DNA of 64,000 bases from Bretschneidera sinensis (GCA_023935145.1 CM043698.1:80184001-80248000); one strand, 5' to 3'. Shown: positions 22,809 to 35,900, counted from the stretch's first letter. Made by a program: numbers and translations. The notes: generated from the letters alone by a model not told the origin.

Positions 22809-25800
22809 TGTAATACCCGTACCCTTAATAAAAGGGAAATTTAGTAATTGTAAAAGTTATATTACAACTTTCATGCATACATAAACTAAATGATTTGAAG
22901 TCTATGAGTAAGATGCAATTTTTGAGAAAAGAAGTCGAACATTTTTAAAGAAAAAGAGTTAGAAATTTACAAGGAAAGAAATGATTTAAAACTCAAATTT
23001 GAAGCAATTTTGGGGTATAAATTTGAAAATATATTGAAGAAATGAGTCGGAATGCAAAAAAAGTAGTGAAAAGTAATTTTTTGAGGCTTCAAAACGGGTG
23101 TCGATCGACTGGTAACCTGACCAGTCGACTGGGTGGTCGACTAGTAATTACTGGGGATCCACTAGTAAATTTAAGGAGTTTAACTTGTAATTTATGGGTG
23201 GTCAAGTCGACCGTTAAGCAAAAAATTTAGTATATAAAGGTTTTTAACAACAAACATTCATTTTTTCTTCATTCAAACTCTATTTTTTCTCTCTACAATT
23301 CTCTCAAATAATAAAGAATTAAAAGATTTCATAAACTATTGTTGAATTCAATCGATTCAATGACTGATTTCATGAATTTATAAGAAAAGATTTGTGAAGA
23401 TAATTTTTATTATTTTTGTTCTTCCATATAAAAACTATGATATTGAGAGTATAAATCCATATATTCTTCTTAAAAGGATTTGGATTTGATGAAAGATAAA
23501 AAGGAAAGAAATTTAACTGGAACTTTGAATTTGAAACTAAGATGGAGCATGCATACATATTCAAGATATTAACTCAGTGTAAGATATAAACTGAATAATG
23601 AGATAGAAAAAAATTGGTAAATATATTGTGGTTAGGTGGTGGTTAGCAATCGGGTGAAATTGCTAAGAAGAGCGTCAATGGCTAGGAAGTGATCCACGAA
23701 TAGCGTTAATATTACGTGGTGAGTTCGATTTATTGTTAGTAAGGGAGAAGAACACCATGAATAAAAATTGAAATAAATGATGTTATATGAAAAATATTGA
23801 ATATATTATGATTATATATGAATTTGATGTGATATGTGTTATGAACATGAATTATATGAATTAGAGAAAGTAATAGAAAAGTTAATGGATATGATATTGA
23901 TGAATATAAATATGAATTGATATGAAATATGAGATATGAATTGAAGTTATATATGAATATGAAATCGATATGATATAAGAATTGATGTGATAAATGATAT
24001 GAGTATAAAGTTAATGAACTGAAGAGACGAACATCTCTTAATGAATATGTATATTTGATTGGATGTATGAATTCTTTTAATTGAATTCTTTTATGATATA
24101 AATTAATTGTGTGGTTGTATGCTTGTATGCAAATGTACATGCATAGTAGGATCATAGAAGAGGAATGATGTGATCCGAGGTACGATCACGGAAGAGGAAT
24201 GATGTGATCCGAGATAGGGCGAGAACCATAGCTGGTCCTAGAGATAGAGTGATGACACATGGGTAGACATCCTTATTTGACATATTTGTGCTAATATGGA
24301 AATGATGTGAAATGATGAGATATGAAAAGAGATGTGAAAATTTGAAATGGATACTTATGCATTGCATTCACTCATATTTAATTGAGATACTATGACATCA
24401 TAATGATTATGAAATGTTGATATGAATATAAGTCTCATGATGATATAATTGTGATAAGAAGTTGAGAAAATGATATCTATATAATTTTCACATAATAAAT
24501 GATATGAATGTGAACCTCGTGATGAGGAATATGATAGAAATATGATGATTATAATATCAAAATGATAATTATAAGTAGATTTACATATATGAGATGAAAT
24601 CAAAATTTACATATGTATGATGATAAATATGATGCTATGAGAAGTGATTGATGAAATGAGATAGTAAAAAATTCATAAATATATTGTGGTTAGATGGTGG
24701 TTAGCAATATGGTGAAATTGATAAGAAGAGCGCCAATGGCTAGGAAGTGATCCACGAATAGCGTTAATATTACGTGGTGAGTTCGACTTACTGTTAGTAA
24801 GGAAGAAGAACATCAGGAATAAAAATTGAAATAAATGATGTTATATTAAAAATATTGAATATATTATGATTATATATGAATTTGATGTGATACGTGTTAT
24901 GAACATGAATTATATGAATTAGAGAAAGAAATAGAAAAGTTAATGGATATGATATTGATGAATATAAATATGAATTGATATGAGATATGAGATATGAATT
25001 GAAGTTATATATGAATATGAAATCGATATGATATAAGGATTGATGTGAAAAATGATATGAGTATAAAGTTAATGAACTGAAGAGACGAACATCTCTTAAT
25101 GAATATGTATATTTGATTGGATGGATGAATTTTTTTAATTGAATTCTTTTATGGTATAAATTATGTGTTATAATTGTGTGGTTGTATGCTTGTATGCAAA
25201 TGTACATGCATAGTAGGATCATAGAAGAGGAATGATGTGATCCGAGGTACGATCATGGAAGAGGAATGATGTGATCCGAGACGGGGCTAGAACCATGGCT
25301 GGTCCTAGAGATAGAGTGTTGACACATGGGGAGACATCCTTATTTGACATACTTGTGATAATATGGAAATGATGTGAAATGATGAGATATGAAAAGAGAT
25401 GTGAAAATTTGAAATGGATACTTATGCATTGCATTCACTCATATTTAATTGAGATACTATGACATCATAATGATTATGAAATGTTGATATGAATATAAGT
25501 CTCATGATGATATAATTGTGATAAGAAGTTGAGAAAATGATATCTATATAATTTTCACATAATAAATTATATGAATGTGAACCTTGTGATGAGGAATATG
25601 ATAGAAATATGATGATTATAATATCAAAATGATAATTATAAGTAGATTTACATATATGAGATGAAATCAAAATTTACGTATGTATGATGATAAATATGAT
25701 GCTATGAGAAGTGATTGATGAAATGATTTATTGAGTCATGAATATAAATTGTGATATAATTATGACTAGAAATATACAAATCGAGTACTTCTAGTAAATT

Positions 25801-26200
25801 GAAATTCACTGAGCTTGTGATGCTCACTCTTCAATATTAAATGATTTTAGGCCACGGGCATAACCAGTAGATTCTTGACTTGAGAGTTAGAGTAAGTTTT
25901 AGACAAGTCCTCGTGGTTGACATCCTCAAACAGTAAAAAGGAAAGAAAGAAATAAAGAAAGGAAGAAAAGAAAGAAATAAATAAATAAAAGATAATTGTA
26001 CAGTTGTATAGTTGTACATGTACATGTATATTATAAGTATTGTAAAGAAAGTTGTAACTTCTCTATAAAAGAGAAGAAGAAAAAGATGTTTGTAATTATT
26101 TTTAGTATTTAATGCAATAGTTGTTGCATATATGTCGTGTTTAGATCTAAAACATGACGACACCATCTCGGTTAGGGCCCACCTATGATGGGTCGTTACA
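22809..26200 (+). repeat. 3' LTR of the Tekay-like element, 3.4 kb
   Basis: It starts TGTAATACCCG and ends GGGTCGTTACA (inverted ends TGTAA/TTACA). A TATA box (TATATAAAGG) is at 23231-23240, with TCGACTGG motifs upstream at 23100-23170. It contains a 1.06-kb tandem duplication, which accounts for its exceptional length. Immediately after it comes a Copia fragment, so this element landed in a Copia element. Confidence 0.8.
23600..25722 (+). repeat. 1.06-kb tandem duplication inside the LTR (two copies)
   Basis: Copy one is about 23600-24657 and copy two about 24658-25722, with a period near 1058 bases. Landmarks that recur at that spacing are AAATATATTGTGGTTAG, GGCTAGGAAGTGATCCACG and GGATCATAGAAGAGGAATG. 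Each copy also contains a short internal repeat of GAAGAGGAATGATGTGATCC. The minus-strand open frames of 71, 82 and about 140 residues occur in both copies only because the DNA is duplicated. Confidence 0.88.
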
Positions 26201-26479
26201 CTAAGTCACCTAAAATTTTCATTTGTCAAGATATTACTTTTAATGAAGCTGTTATGCTTAATCCAAAGAAAAAATGAGACTGTTTCCTATGATTTTGAAC
26301 AGGGTAACAGTAGCACACAACATGTGGAGTTGAAAATTTCTGATTCAGATCCTATACAGAACATTTCCACACAACTTTTTTTTTAACAGAGTGAGAATTT
26401 GGGTGAAGAAAAAACTTAATAGAGTTAAGATGAACCTTACACCATTACCAAATATAGACCGAGAAAAAAGATTAGATTA

Positions 26480-28131
26480 CCGTTAAGGTACAATAATATT
26501 TTTTTGTCTAGTAATACTGATGCAATTGCCTACGTTTTTTCAGTTGCGCAAGTAACCAGTGACATAGGTGAATCATCCACATATATAGAAGTCATTGCTT
26601 GTGCAGATTCTTCAAAATGGCTAGTAGCTATACATGAAGAGATAAAGTCTTTAGATAAGAATCAGACTTGGAAATTGATAAAACCACCAATGGATAAAAG
26701 AATAGTTGGTTGCAAGTAAATATTTAGGAAAAAATGAAGGTATCACAGAGATTAAGAATGCAAGGCATAAAGCTTGTTTGGTTACTATGGGATATAGTCA
26801 GGTTGCAGGAGCTAATTTTAATGATATGTTCTCTCTAGTTGTGAAACATTGTTCCATTCGTGTTCTCTTGTCATTGGTTGCTATGCAAAATTTTGGAATT
26901 AGAACAACTTGATGTTAAAACCACTATTTTGCATGGTGAGTTTAAAGAGAAAATCTACATGCATCAACATGATGAATTGGTTATTGAGGGCAAGGAAGAC
27001 TATGTTTTTTTGTTGAAGAAATCCCTATATGGTTTGATGTAGTATCCTCGTCAATGGTATAAGCGGTTTGACTCCTTCATGGTGAGAAATGGGTATTCCA
27101 GAAGCAAGTATGATAGTTGTGTGTACCTCAAAAAGCTTGTAGATGGTTCATTTATTTATTTGTTACTTTATGTGGATGATATGCTCATTGCTTATAAGAT
27201 ATTTGAGGTTGCTAGCCTGAAAGCACTGCTCAACAATGAATTTAAGTTGAAAGATTTGAGTTCAGCTAAGAAAATTCTTAGTTTGGAGATCGAAAAAGAT
27301 AGAGGTGCGAGTTTGTTATATTTGACACAAGTGAAGTACATTGAGAAAGTTTTGGAACGTTTTGGAATTAAGAATGTCAAACCCGTTAGTACTTATCTTG
27401 CTACTTACTTCAGACTTTCAGCTATTTTGTTTCCATAGACAGATGAAGAAAAAGAGCGCAAGTCACGTGTCTCCTATTCCAGTGCTGTTGGGAATCTTAT
27501 GCCATAGTTTGCACCTATCCAAATATTGCACAAGCTATTAGTGTGGTTAGCAAGTATATAAATAATCCCAGGAAATAGCATTGTAGAGTTATTAAGTGGA
27601 TACTTCATAATCTTAGAGGTACTTTAGATGTATGTTTGAAGTTTGGAAGCCACAAGGATAATGTTGTTGATTATGTTGATTCAGACTTTGCAGGCGATCT
27701 TGACAAAAGAAGATCTACTACATGTTATGTATTTGTTCTTAGTGGATGTGCTATTAGTTGGAAGGCTACTCTACAAACAATTATTGCTCTGTCAACTACA
27801 AAAGCAAAGTGTATAGCTACAACAAAGCCTATTAAGGAAGTCATTTGGTTGAAAGGATTGTTTAGTGAATTGTATTGGGTTCATAATTCTACTGTTATCC
27901 ATTGTGATAGTCAAAGTTTCATTCACTTAACTAAGGATTAGATGTTCCATGAGAGAACGAAGCATATTGACGTTTATTATCACTTTGTTTGAGACATAAT
28001 TGATAACGGTGAGATTTTTATGAAAAAGATTGGAACGGTAGATAATCCAAGAAGTATGTTGAGTAAACCACTTCCAATATCCAAGTTAAAGCATTACTTG
28101 GACTTGATTAGTGTTACTTACAGTATTTGAA
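26480..28131 (+). pseudogene. Copia reverse transcriptase and RNase H, pseudogene
   Basis: Motifs in order: LDKNQTWKLIKPP (26650+), IVGCK followed by a frameshift near 26717, KARLV-like KACLVTMGYSQVAG, IEQLDVKTTILHGEFKEKIY, KKSLYGLM before a stop near 27040, the catalytic YVDDMLIAY (27169+), LKDLSSAKKILSLEI, VSYSSAVGNLMP, then RNase H with VDYVDSDFAGDLDKRRS near 27650, IALSTTKAKCIA, FHERTKHIDVYYHF and LSKPLPISKLKHYLDLI at the end. YVDD is intact, but stops and shifts make it inactive. It resembles the Tnt1-type group. Confidence 0.88.
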
Positions 28132-28209
28132 TTATGCCTAGATGGGGTATTTGTGGAGATGGTGAAGAGTATTTTGCTATTTATGAAAATAAAAGCCAAG
28201 GTAGAGATT

Positions 28210-28770
28210 TGTTAATACAACTTGTAATTTTTTTGGGGCTTTCATCTAAAACCGCAACAATGAAAGAGAAAATAATTAACAGAGTTGTCCTAGTTCTAAT
28301 GGGAATTTGCTTTGTTGAAATTAAAAAGGCAAAGAATTGTGGCGACTGTAGAATTCTTTATAGGACCCGAATTCCAAATAAAGAAGTTGGTTTAATACTA
28401 ATGAGACTCAAATTCAGAAATTGAGTTAGAAGATACTTTATCTTCCTGACAATGCCTATATATATCAGCAGACATACTGGTATAACAAATAAGAGCCTTA
28501 TGAGTTTTTGAATTTTCTTTTCTTCTAGGCCATTGTATTTTTCCAATTAAATTTTTGATAGCTTAGATTTTGGTGTATTGGGATTTGGGTTTAGAGAGTT
28601 TTATCTCTCTTAATTTGTACTGCAATTTAATTATAGTGGAATCTCTTACTCTAGCACGTAGACATAAGAGTTTTTAGCTCTGAACCATGTAAATTTTTTG
28701 TGTAGTTTATTTTTCACTGCTTTATTCCTAATATATTGTTCTTATTTTGCTTCTTGTTTTTCATGTGTTC
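28210..28770 (+). repeat. 3' LTR of the Copia half-element
   Basis: Preceded by the polypurine tract AAGGTAGAGATT at 28198-28209 and starting TGTTAATACAAC. The later part (CTTACTCTAGCACGTAGAC, then TGAACCATGTAAATTTTTTG) resembles the R-U5 part of Tnt1-type LTRs. The right end could not be fixed, because it meets the duplicated locus near 28775. Confidence 0.6.
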
Positions 28771-28774
28771 ATAG

Positions 28775-31174
28775 GTTTGCATCAGCTTAGCATTCTAATT
28801 AGTGTTTCCAAGAGCCAAAAGGAATGACAATTGATGTGAAATAGCATTGATTTTGTGGGGGGTTGGATATACATTATACATGATTTTGGAGGTTGAAATG
28901 TTTTACCATGAAGAAAATTAATCAACTAGTTGAGTTATGCCAAAAATAAAAACATTCTACTTACACATGTGGGTAAATAACATTTTTTATCATCATCGAG
29001 TTTTAGATCTTACTATAATGATGTCCATTTGTTTCGCTATTCGACAATCCCAAATGTTTGGTGTTTCATAGCAACAAGTCGAACTCAAAACTTATCAAAT
29101 TTCTTAGCTAGGGTTTGAAAATAAAGGATGAGGCAAATTGTTTGAACAAAAGAGATGGATTGTGTTTGTGTTTAAGGTTAATTGGGATAAGTCACATGTA
29201 AGTGTTATGTATATACAAAGATAATATGGACATGCATATCATTGTTTGTTAATGGTTTTAAATAATAGGGATGTGGTTGTCTTTTTTCCAAACTAATGGA
29301 ATAAAGTTATATGTAAATCCAAAACATGAGGATCGAAATGCTATTAATTACCCTTACAGCATAGTTATCAAACCTGGATCGAATATAGATTCGATCGATA
29401 GATTGGATCATTGGGTTAATGTGGTTTAACTGGTGAGTAAAGTGGTTGGACCACATGAATAATTAAATTTAAAAATATTATTTATATTGACAAAAAATGA
29501 TTTACTTAAAAAATTCAAAATATTAGAATTTTATATTTTATATTTTTATGACTAAAGTATTTTAAAATATTTCACCGAGAAAATTCAACTTCAGTTCATA
29601 AAAAATCATAAGTAATATTTTTGGATTATGATCATTTGGATTTTTCATCTAATATTAATTGAAAGAGATATTCACAAAAGTAAAAGTATTGACAATTTAC
29701 CTTAAATTGTACCGTTTAATTATGTCACACATTTCGTCTTTTAGTATATTTGTACATCTTTTAAGTGAATAAATTTATTATCTCAGAAAAAAAAATCGAA
29801 TAAGTTTGCAAAACAATAAGAAAGTGAGTGTTACCTTTCGAAAAATATATCAAAAAGCGACTATAAAATGTGTATATATACATATAATTTATATTACAAG
29901 AATTTATACATATATTTTTTTCAATTTCCATATTTTTGTAAAAAAAAATAGTTACAATGATTAAAAGAAAAGTAATATGGTGGCTCAGAGGTGCGTCTGT
30001 GCTTGTGTCACGATCCGCTTGGGACCCGTGTGTTCTAGGGTTTCTTAGTACACTTTTTTATTATAATATACAGCATTGCACTGCACGTGTACTACATGGT
30101 ACCTTGTAATTTCGTACTACACTTATAGTACCGTAGGATTGTGACACTTGGCAAGATGTTAGCTATGGATGTAAGGGTGCAGTCCCTATATAAAGGGGTC
30201 TCCCTCACTGGTAAATCATTCAATCATTCAAGTAATAGCAAGCTCTCTGGCTTTGTCTCATATTCACTCTTGTGTTGACTTATTTTTTTTGAGTGGGTCT
30301 AATTTCGAGGGTGATTCTCTTGAATAGCTAAGAAGAAGGCTAACTTAGGCATTCTAAGAAGGTGTTTTCGAGCCTAAGACCGCACGGTTAGCGATTTAAG
30401 CTTGCAACCCATGACACTTGCATCAACCATCAAGACTAAGTTTCAAGCCTCAACATTATAAATATAAAAATATTATCATAATTAAAGATGATCTGCTTTT
30501 TAAATTTATTTTAAATATAAAAACAATTAAAAATTACTAACATATTTCAAGCATGGTATAAATTCTCCAAAATAACCTATTATATAAAGTAACATAAATC
30601 TCCAACCTACACAATATTAACTATGATTTTTTTATATTATTTTTATCGCAAGATATATAAACAACTATAACATCAATTTTCGTTAAAATTTACATTAAAA
30701 TTATAATAATAGATATCCTATTAGAGGATTAAAATTAATATTTAATTAAATGGATCAAGAGTCATATACTTGTGTGGGTTATAATAGTATCAACTCGACA
30801 AAGTATTAATTGATCATGTCACTCACGTGTCATTTTCAAGTTCGCAAGTCTATCTATGACATGAAAAATTATTTCATGTCACAATCATATCAACACGACT
30901 ATGGCACAAATACGATTAAAATAAAACCCAAATTGATCATTTATTTCAAATTATGTTTGTGTAGTATTTGCGTGTCATGTCCAATATTTTCATCCCTAAA
31001 CAATACACCCGTAAAAATACTGAAAAAATTATAGTACTCAGGTTGTATTTAGTACTTAGAACTCATACCTATCATAGGCACGTGAATATTTTTCTACATC
31101 AGGTTTTGGTTAATTTTTATTATTATATATTATTTTTTAATCAAATTTTACATATTAAACTATAATTTGTTTAT
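28775..31174. repeat. Tandem locus duplication, copy A (contains a solo LTR)
   Basis: Copy A is collinear with the DNA from 31175 onward: TTTCCAAGAGCCAA, TACATGATTTTGGAGGTTGA, TAGTTATCAAAC, TTTCATCTAATATTAATTGA and GGCTCAGAGGTGCGT appear in the same order in both. Divergence is moderate, with indels; copy B has about 190 extra bases at 32248-32452. No gene is seen in either. At the end of GGCTCAGAGGTGCGT both copies carry an LTR of the same Gypsy family. Confidence 0.85.
30006..30416 (+). mobile_element. Solo LTR of the element 1/2 Gypsy family
   Basis: It starts TGTCACGATCC and ends CATGACA, with the same TATA region (CTATATAAAGG near 30190) and the same end sequence as the LTRs at 8410, 13399, 32478 and 37514. 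Flanked by CTTG on both sides (30002-30005, 30417-30420). It is shorter than the other LTRs because one GTACTAC/GTAGTAC unit is lost. No internal sequence remains, as expected after LTR-LTR recombination. Confidence 0.9.
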
Positions 31175-32477
31175 AAGTTTGCATTGGCTTAGCATCCTAA
31201 TTAACGTTTCCAAGAGCCAAGATGAATGACGATTTTGTCGGGGATTGGATAATAGCATACATGATTTTGGAGGTTGAAATGTTTTGTGACGTAAAGAAAA
31301 TTAATCAACCAGTTGAGTCATGCCAAAAATAACAACATTCTACTTACATATATGGGTAAATAATATTTTCAATCATCATCGAGTTTTAGACCTCATTACA
31401 AACATGTCCAATTGTTTTGCAGTACGACAACCCTCTTTTAGCTAGAGTTTGAAAATAAAAAAGGAGAGAAATTGTTTGGAAAAAGAGATATATTGTGTTT
31501 GTGTTAAGTTTCATCGGATTAATTACATGTAATATATCTAAATCTAAAATTTGAGAATCAAAATGCTATTAATTACCCAAATTATATATATTGATTTCTC
31601 TTAACAATTAGAGGTATAGTTATCAAACTGAGTCACTAGGTTAATGGTCCAACCAGTGGGTAAAATGATCAGATAGTATGAGTAATTAAAATTAAAAAAT
31701 ATTACTTATATTGACAACAAAAATTATTTACTTGTAAAATTCAAAATATTTGAGTTTAAAAATTTATATTCTTATGACCAAAGTAATTTAAATATTTTAC
31801 AATTGACGAAATTTAACTTAAGTTCGTAAAAAAAAAAAAAAACTTTATGTTCTATTTCTGGATTATGGTCATTTGGATATTTCATCTAATATTAATTGAA
31901 AGAGGTAGTCACAAAAGTAAAAGTAATGAAAATTTACCTTAAATTGTATGGTTTAATCACATCAGATTTTGTCTTTTAGTACATCTTTTAAGTGAGTAAG
32001 TTTGTTATTTCAAGAAAAAAAAACTAAATAAATTTGCAAATAAATGGGAAAGTGAGTATTGCCTCTTTTTAAAAAAAGAAAAAAGAATATATATATATAT
32101 ATATATATATATATCAAAAACCAACCATAAAATGTGTACATATACTTATATTTTATATTACAAGGATATATAAATATTATTTTCAATTTTCATATTTTTT
32201 TAAAAAAATTATTGTCAAATATTATTTAGCATACAATGATTAAAACAAAAGTAATATGAACCGGAGATTCTGAAATTTCTTTCCCATTTAAATTTCTTGG
32301 ATGGGTGCACAACTAAAATATGATAAATAGTAAATCTGGACCCTAAATATAAAGTAATACATCATTTTGGTATTTCAATTTCATATTATGTTCAGATAAT
32401 ACCCTAAGTAATTGTAACGAAATAAATGTTAGGAAGCTTTACAAAATGAGCAATGGTCGCTCAGAGGTGCGTGTGTG
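31175..32477. repeat. Tandem locus duplication, copy B, left part
   Basis: Homologous to 28775-30005 in order and orientation. Includes an (AT)n run at 32087-32114. It ends in GTGCGTGTGTG, directly followed by the full-length Gypsy element. The rest of copy B continues at 37973-38043 and, after the MULE, at 45818-46195. Confidence 0.82.
32087..32114. repeat. (AT)n microsatellite
   Basis: Fourteen AT dinucleotides in a row in copy B, shorter or absent at the matching place in copy A. Confidence 0.95.
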
Positions 32478-32947
32478 TGTCACGACCTGTGTTAGACCCA
32501 CGTGTTCGAGGGTTTCATAATACACTTTGTGATTATAATGAATAGCATTGTATTGCACATGCACTCGATGAGTAGTATCTTGTACTTTCGTACTACACTT
32601 GTAGTACACTTGTACTATCGTACTACATTTGTAGTACACTTGTATTACACTTTTAGTATCGTAGGATTGTGACACTTGGCAAGATGTTAGCCATGGATGT
32701 AAGGGAGCTCTCCCTATATAAAGGGCCTCCCCCCTCACTTGTAAATCATTCATTCATTCAAGTAATAGCAAGCTCTCTAGCTTGGTCTCACATTCTCTCT
32801 CTTGAATTGGCTATTTTCTTTGAGTGGGTCTAGCTTCGAGGGTGGTTCTCTTAAGTAGTCAAGAGGAAGGCTGACTTAGGCATTCCAATGAGGTGTTTCC
32901 AAGCCTAAGGCCGCATGGTTAGCAACTTGAGCTTGCAGCCCGTGATA
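32478..32947 (+). repeat. 5' LTR of Gypsy element 2
   Basis: It starts TGTCACGACC and ends CGTGATA, where the final GACA has changed to GATA. U3 has two tandem units with GTACTAC and GTAGTAC arms (about 32588-32650), one more than element 1. A TATA box is near 32714 (CTATATAAAGG). Confidence 0.9.
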
Positions 32948-32949
32948 AG

Positions 32950-32961
32950 TGGTATCAGAGC
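32950..32961 (+). promoter_or_regulatory. Primer binding site (initiator tRNA-Met type)
   Basis: TGGTATCAGAGC, two bases after the LTR and one base longer in its match than in element 1. Confidence 0.88.
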
Positions 32962-32987
32962 CAAAGTTCAACGAGACTTTTGAAGAG

Positions 32988-35900
32988 ATGGCAACCGTCT
33001 CCGATGCTAGAAACCTAGTTCATTTTTGCCATGAGACCCAAGGAAGGGCAGCCAAGAAGGCTAGTTCAAAGGATATGATGTCAAGCATGGATGCTCGCTT
33101 GGCCAAGGTGGAGTTAGTCGTGGGGGAAATGCGGGAAAGGTTCAAGGATACCAATGGAAGCATCGAGGAGCTAAACTCTATGAGGGAGGATCTCCAAGGA
33201 GCGATGCAAGGTGCCCTCAACGAGGCCATAAACGTGCTCACGCAGAAGAACGACACTCTTAAGGTCATGGTTGTGTCCATGCGAGAAGAGATGGAAAAGC
33301 TCAAGCAGGAGCTCTTAGCTTGCAAAGCAGCCAACGGAGGTGGCATGCTTGCTATGACACCCAGTCATAGGGTGGATGTGCCGAAGCCAAAGGAGTTCAA
33401 AGGCATCCGAGTGGCCAAGGATGTGGACAACTTTCTTTGGGGCATGGAGCAATATTTTCGAGGGATGAACATCATGGAGGACGTAACCAAGGTAAATACA
33501 TCCTCTTTGTATCTTGTCGATATTGTTTTATTATGGTGGCGATGTAGGTGTGCGAGTGCTGCCATTGTTACATGGGAAGAATTCCAGAGGGAATTCCACC
33601 AACAGTTCTATCCCGAGTATGCGAAAGATGAGGCACGAGCCAAACTGCGAAGGCTCACCCAACGTGGGGAAGTACAGGAGTATATGTGAGAGTTTTCAGA
33701 ACTCATGCTCCAAATTTCTGATCTTGAAGAGAGGGAGTCTCTTTTCTCCTTCATAGATGGCCTCAAACTATGGGCTAAGCAAGAGTTGCAAAGAAGGGAT
33801 TTCCAAGACCTCACCCGAGCCATGTCCGTAGCAGAATCTTTAGTGGAGTTCAAGAAACCATAGAGATTCGACTCCTCCAAGAACAAGAGCAAATGTGGGG
33901 GAGACAGAGACGAGCATCAGAAGGGTGGTCCGGGGAAACTACCCATTCACAAGTGGAAGTACACCAAAGAAGAGGACAGAAATAATGAGCCATTAGCATA
34001 CTTCTTGTGTGAAGGTCCTCATCGGGTGCCGGATTGCCCGAAATGAACCAAGATCTCTGCCACTGTCAGAGAAGAGGGAGAAACAGAGAGAGATACCCTC
34101 AAGCTTGGCTCCATCATGCTCAGCTCAATCAAAGCCAAAAGGTTTGGCAAGCAGAAGGGACTTATATTCACAGACATCATTGTGGTTGGCATCGAGGTTA
34201 GTGCTCTTGTAGACACTAGGGCTTCCGATCTCTTTGTGTCTGAGGAAATGTCCAAGAGATTACACCTCAAGGTAGAGAAAGGCAACAGATTGATAAAGAT
34301 AGTCAATTCTAAAGAAATCCCGACAATGAGTGTAGCATAAGGGGTGGAGCTACAACTAGGAGACTGGAAAGGCAAGGAAACTCTTGAGGTAATCCCCCTT
34401 GATGATTACGACTTTGTAATTGGGTTAAATTTCTTTGATCGGATTAATGCCTTGCTAATTCTATTTGCCAACTGTTTGTGCATCCTTGATTCTTGATGCC
34501 AATGTCTTGTGCTGGTAAGACGAGACTCTGGCCAAGCTAGTCGAGTTTTATCGGTAATCTAACTAGACAAGGGGGTGAGAAGGGATGAAGTCACCTACTT
34601 GGCCACCTTGAAATTGGAGGAGGTCCTAAAGTCCAAGGAAGAGACTCCTCTTGAGGTACTTGAGCTGTTAGAGTCATTTGTTGATGTGATACCCCCAGAG
34701 TTACCCAAGAAACTCCCACCTAAGAGAGAGATGGATCATAAGATTGAATCGGTATCTATTTCCCAACCACCAGCCAACGCTCCATACCGAATGTCACCTC
34801 CCAAGCTTGAAGAATTGAGGAGACAACTTAAGGAGTTGGTTGGTGTGGGATTTGTGCGACCTTACAAGGCACCCTATGGTGCACCAATTTTGTTCCAACG
34901 AAAGCACAATGGTTCGATGAGGATGTGCATCGATTATAGAGCTCTCAACAAGCTCACAGTGAAGAACAAGTACCCAATCCCACTCATTGCGGACTTGTTT
35001 GATCAACTTGGGGAAGCCAGATGGTTCACTAAGCTAGATTTGAGATCGGGGTACTATCAAGTCTAGATAACTGAGGGGGATAAGCCAAAGACAGCGTGTG
35101 TCACTCGTTATCGTTCTTACAAGTTTCTTGTGATGTCTTTCAGACTCACCAATGCTCCAGCAACTTTCTGCACTCTAATAAACAAGGTACTCTAACCCTT
35201 TCTAGATCGCTTTGTGGTTGTTTACCTTGAGGATATTGTTTTTTATAGTCAATCTCTAGATGAGGATGTAGGGCACTTGAGACAGGTATTCCAAGTTCTG
35301 AGAGAGAACGAACTCTATGTGAAGAAAGAGAAGTGCTCATTCACCCAACATGAGGTATCATTCCTTGGCCGCATAATAGGTGGAGGAAAGATTCGGATGG
35401 ATGAGGGCAAGATTCAGGCTATTGTTGATTGGAGACCACCAACCAAGGTTACCGAGTTGAGATCATTCCTTGGGTTGGTGAGCTATTACCGGCATTTCAT
35501 CATAGGCTACTCAACCATCACCACACCCTTGACAGATATGGTCAAGAAGGGGAGAGTGTGGGAATGGAGTTCAGTATGTTAGGGGGCCTTTGAGCTGCTG
35601 AAACGGGCAATCACAGAAAAGCCAGTCCTAGCCCTACCAAATCACACCAAGTCTTATAAGGTCCACACGGATGCATCCAACTTTGCCATTGGAGGGGTCC
35701 TGATGCAATATGGTTATCCGATTGCTTTTGAAAACTGAAAGCTCAATGAGACCGAGCGGCGGTACACAGTTCAAGAGAAAGAGATGACGATCGTGGTTCA
35801 TTACTTATGCACATAGAGGCACTATTTTTTAGGGTCTAAATTTGTGGTGAAGACCAACAATATGGCCACAAGCTACTTTCAGACTCAGAAGAAGCTCTCT

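Larger units (their letters stand above)
19250..26200 (+). mobile_element. Ty3/Gypsy chromovirus (Tekay/Del-like), 5'-truncated
   Basis: Internal domains run in Gypsy order from a zinc knuckle at about 19268 to a chromodomain-like tail near 22790, followed by a very long 3' LTR (22809-26200). No 5' LTR, primer site or N-terminal gag is found upstream, so the element lost its 5' part. The polyprotein is broken in many places. Wording of the motifs ([38 protein letters not shown], the VKIL-NTKEHVL tail) fits the Tekay/Del clade as I know it. Its base composition is clearly more AT-rich than the elements at 8410 and 32478. Confidence 0.85.
26201..28770 (+). mobile_element. Ty1/Copia retrotransposon, 3' half
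   Basis: It begins abruptly at the Gypsy LTR (CTAAG at 26201) inside the region between integrase and reverse transcriptase (DITFNEAVMLNP near 26230). It continues through reverse transcriptase and RNase H to a 3' LTR from 28210. The 5' half is not found left of 19250. The domain order is Copia. Confidence 0.8.

Noticed and set aside
23736..25670. Pairs of similar minus-strand open frames (71, 82 and about 140 residues)
   Set aside because: They recur because the LTR contains a 1.06-kb tandem duplication; composition is low-complexity (H, I, Y, S) with no domain.
30770..31060. Possible MITE in copy A with CACGTG and ATGTCA-type words
   Set aside because: No defined termini or duplication; reported only as part of the duplicated locus.
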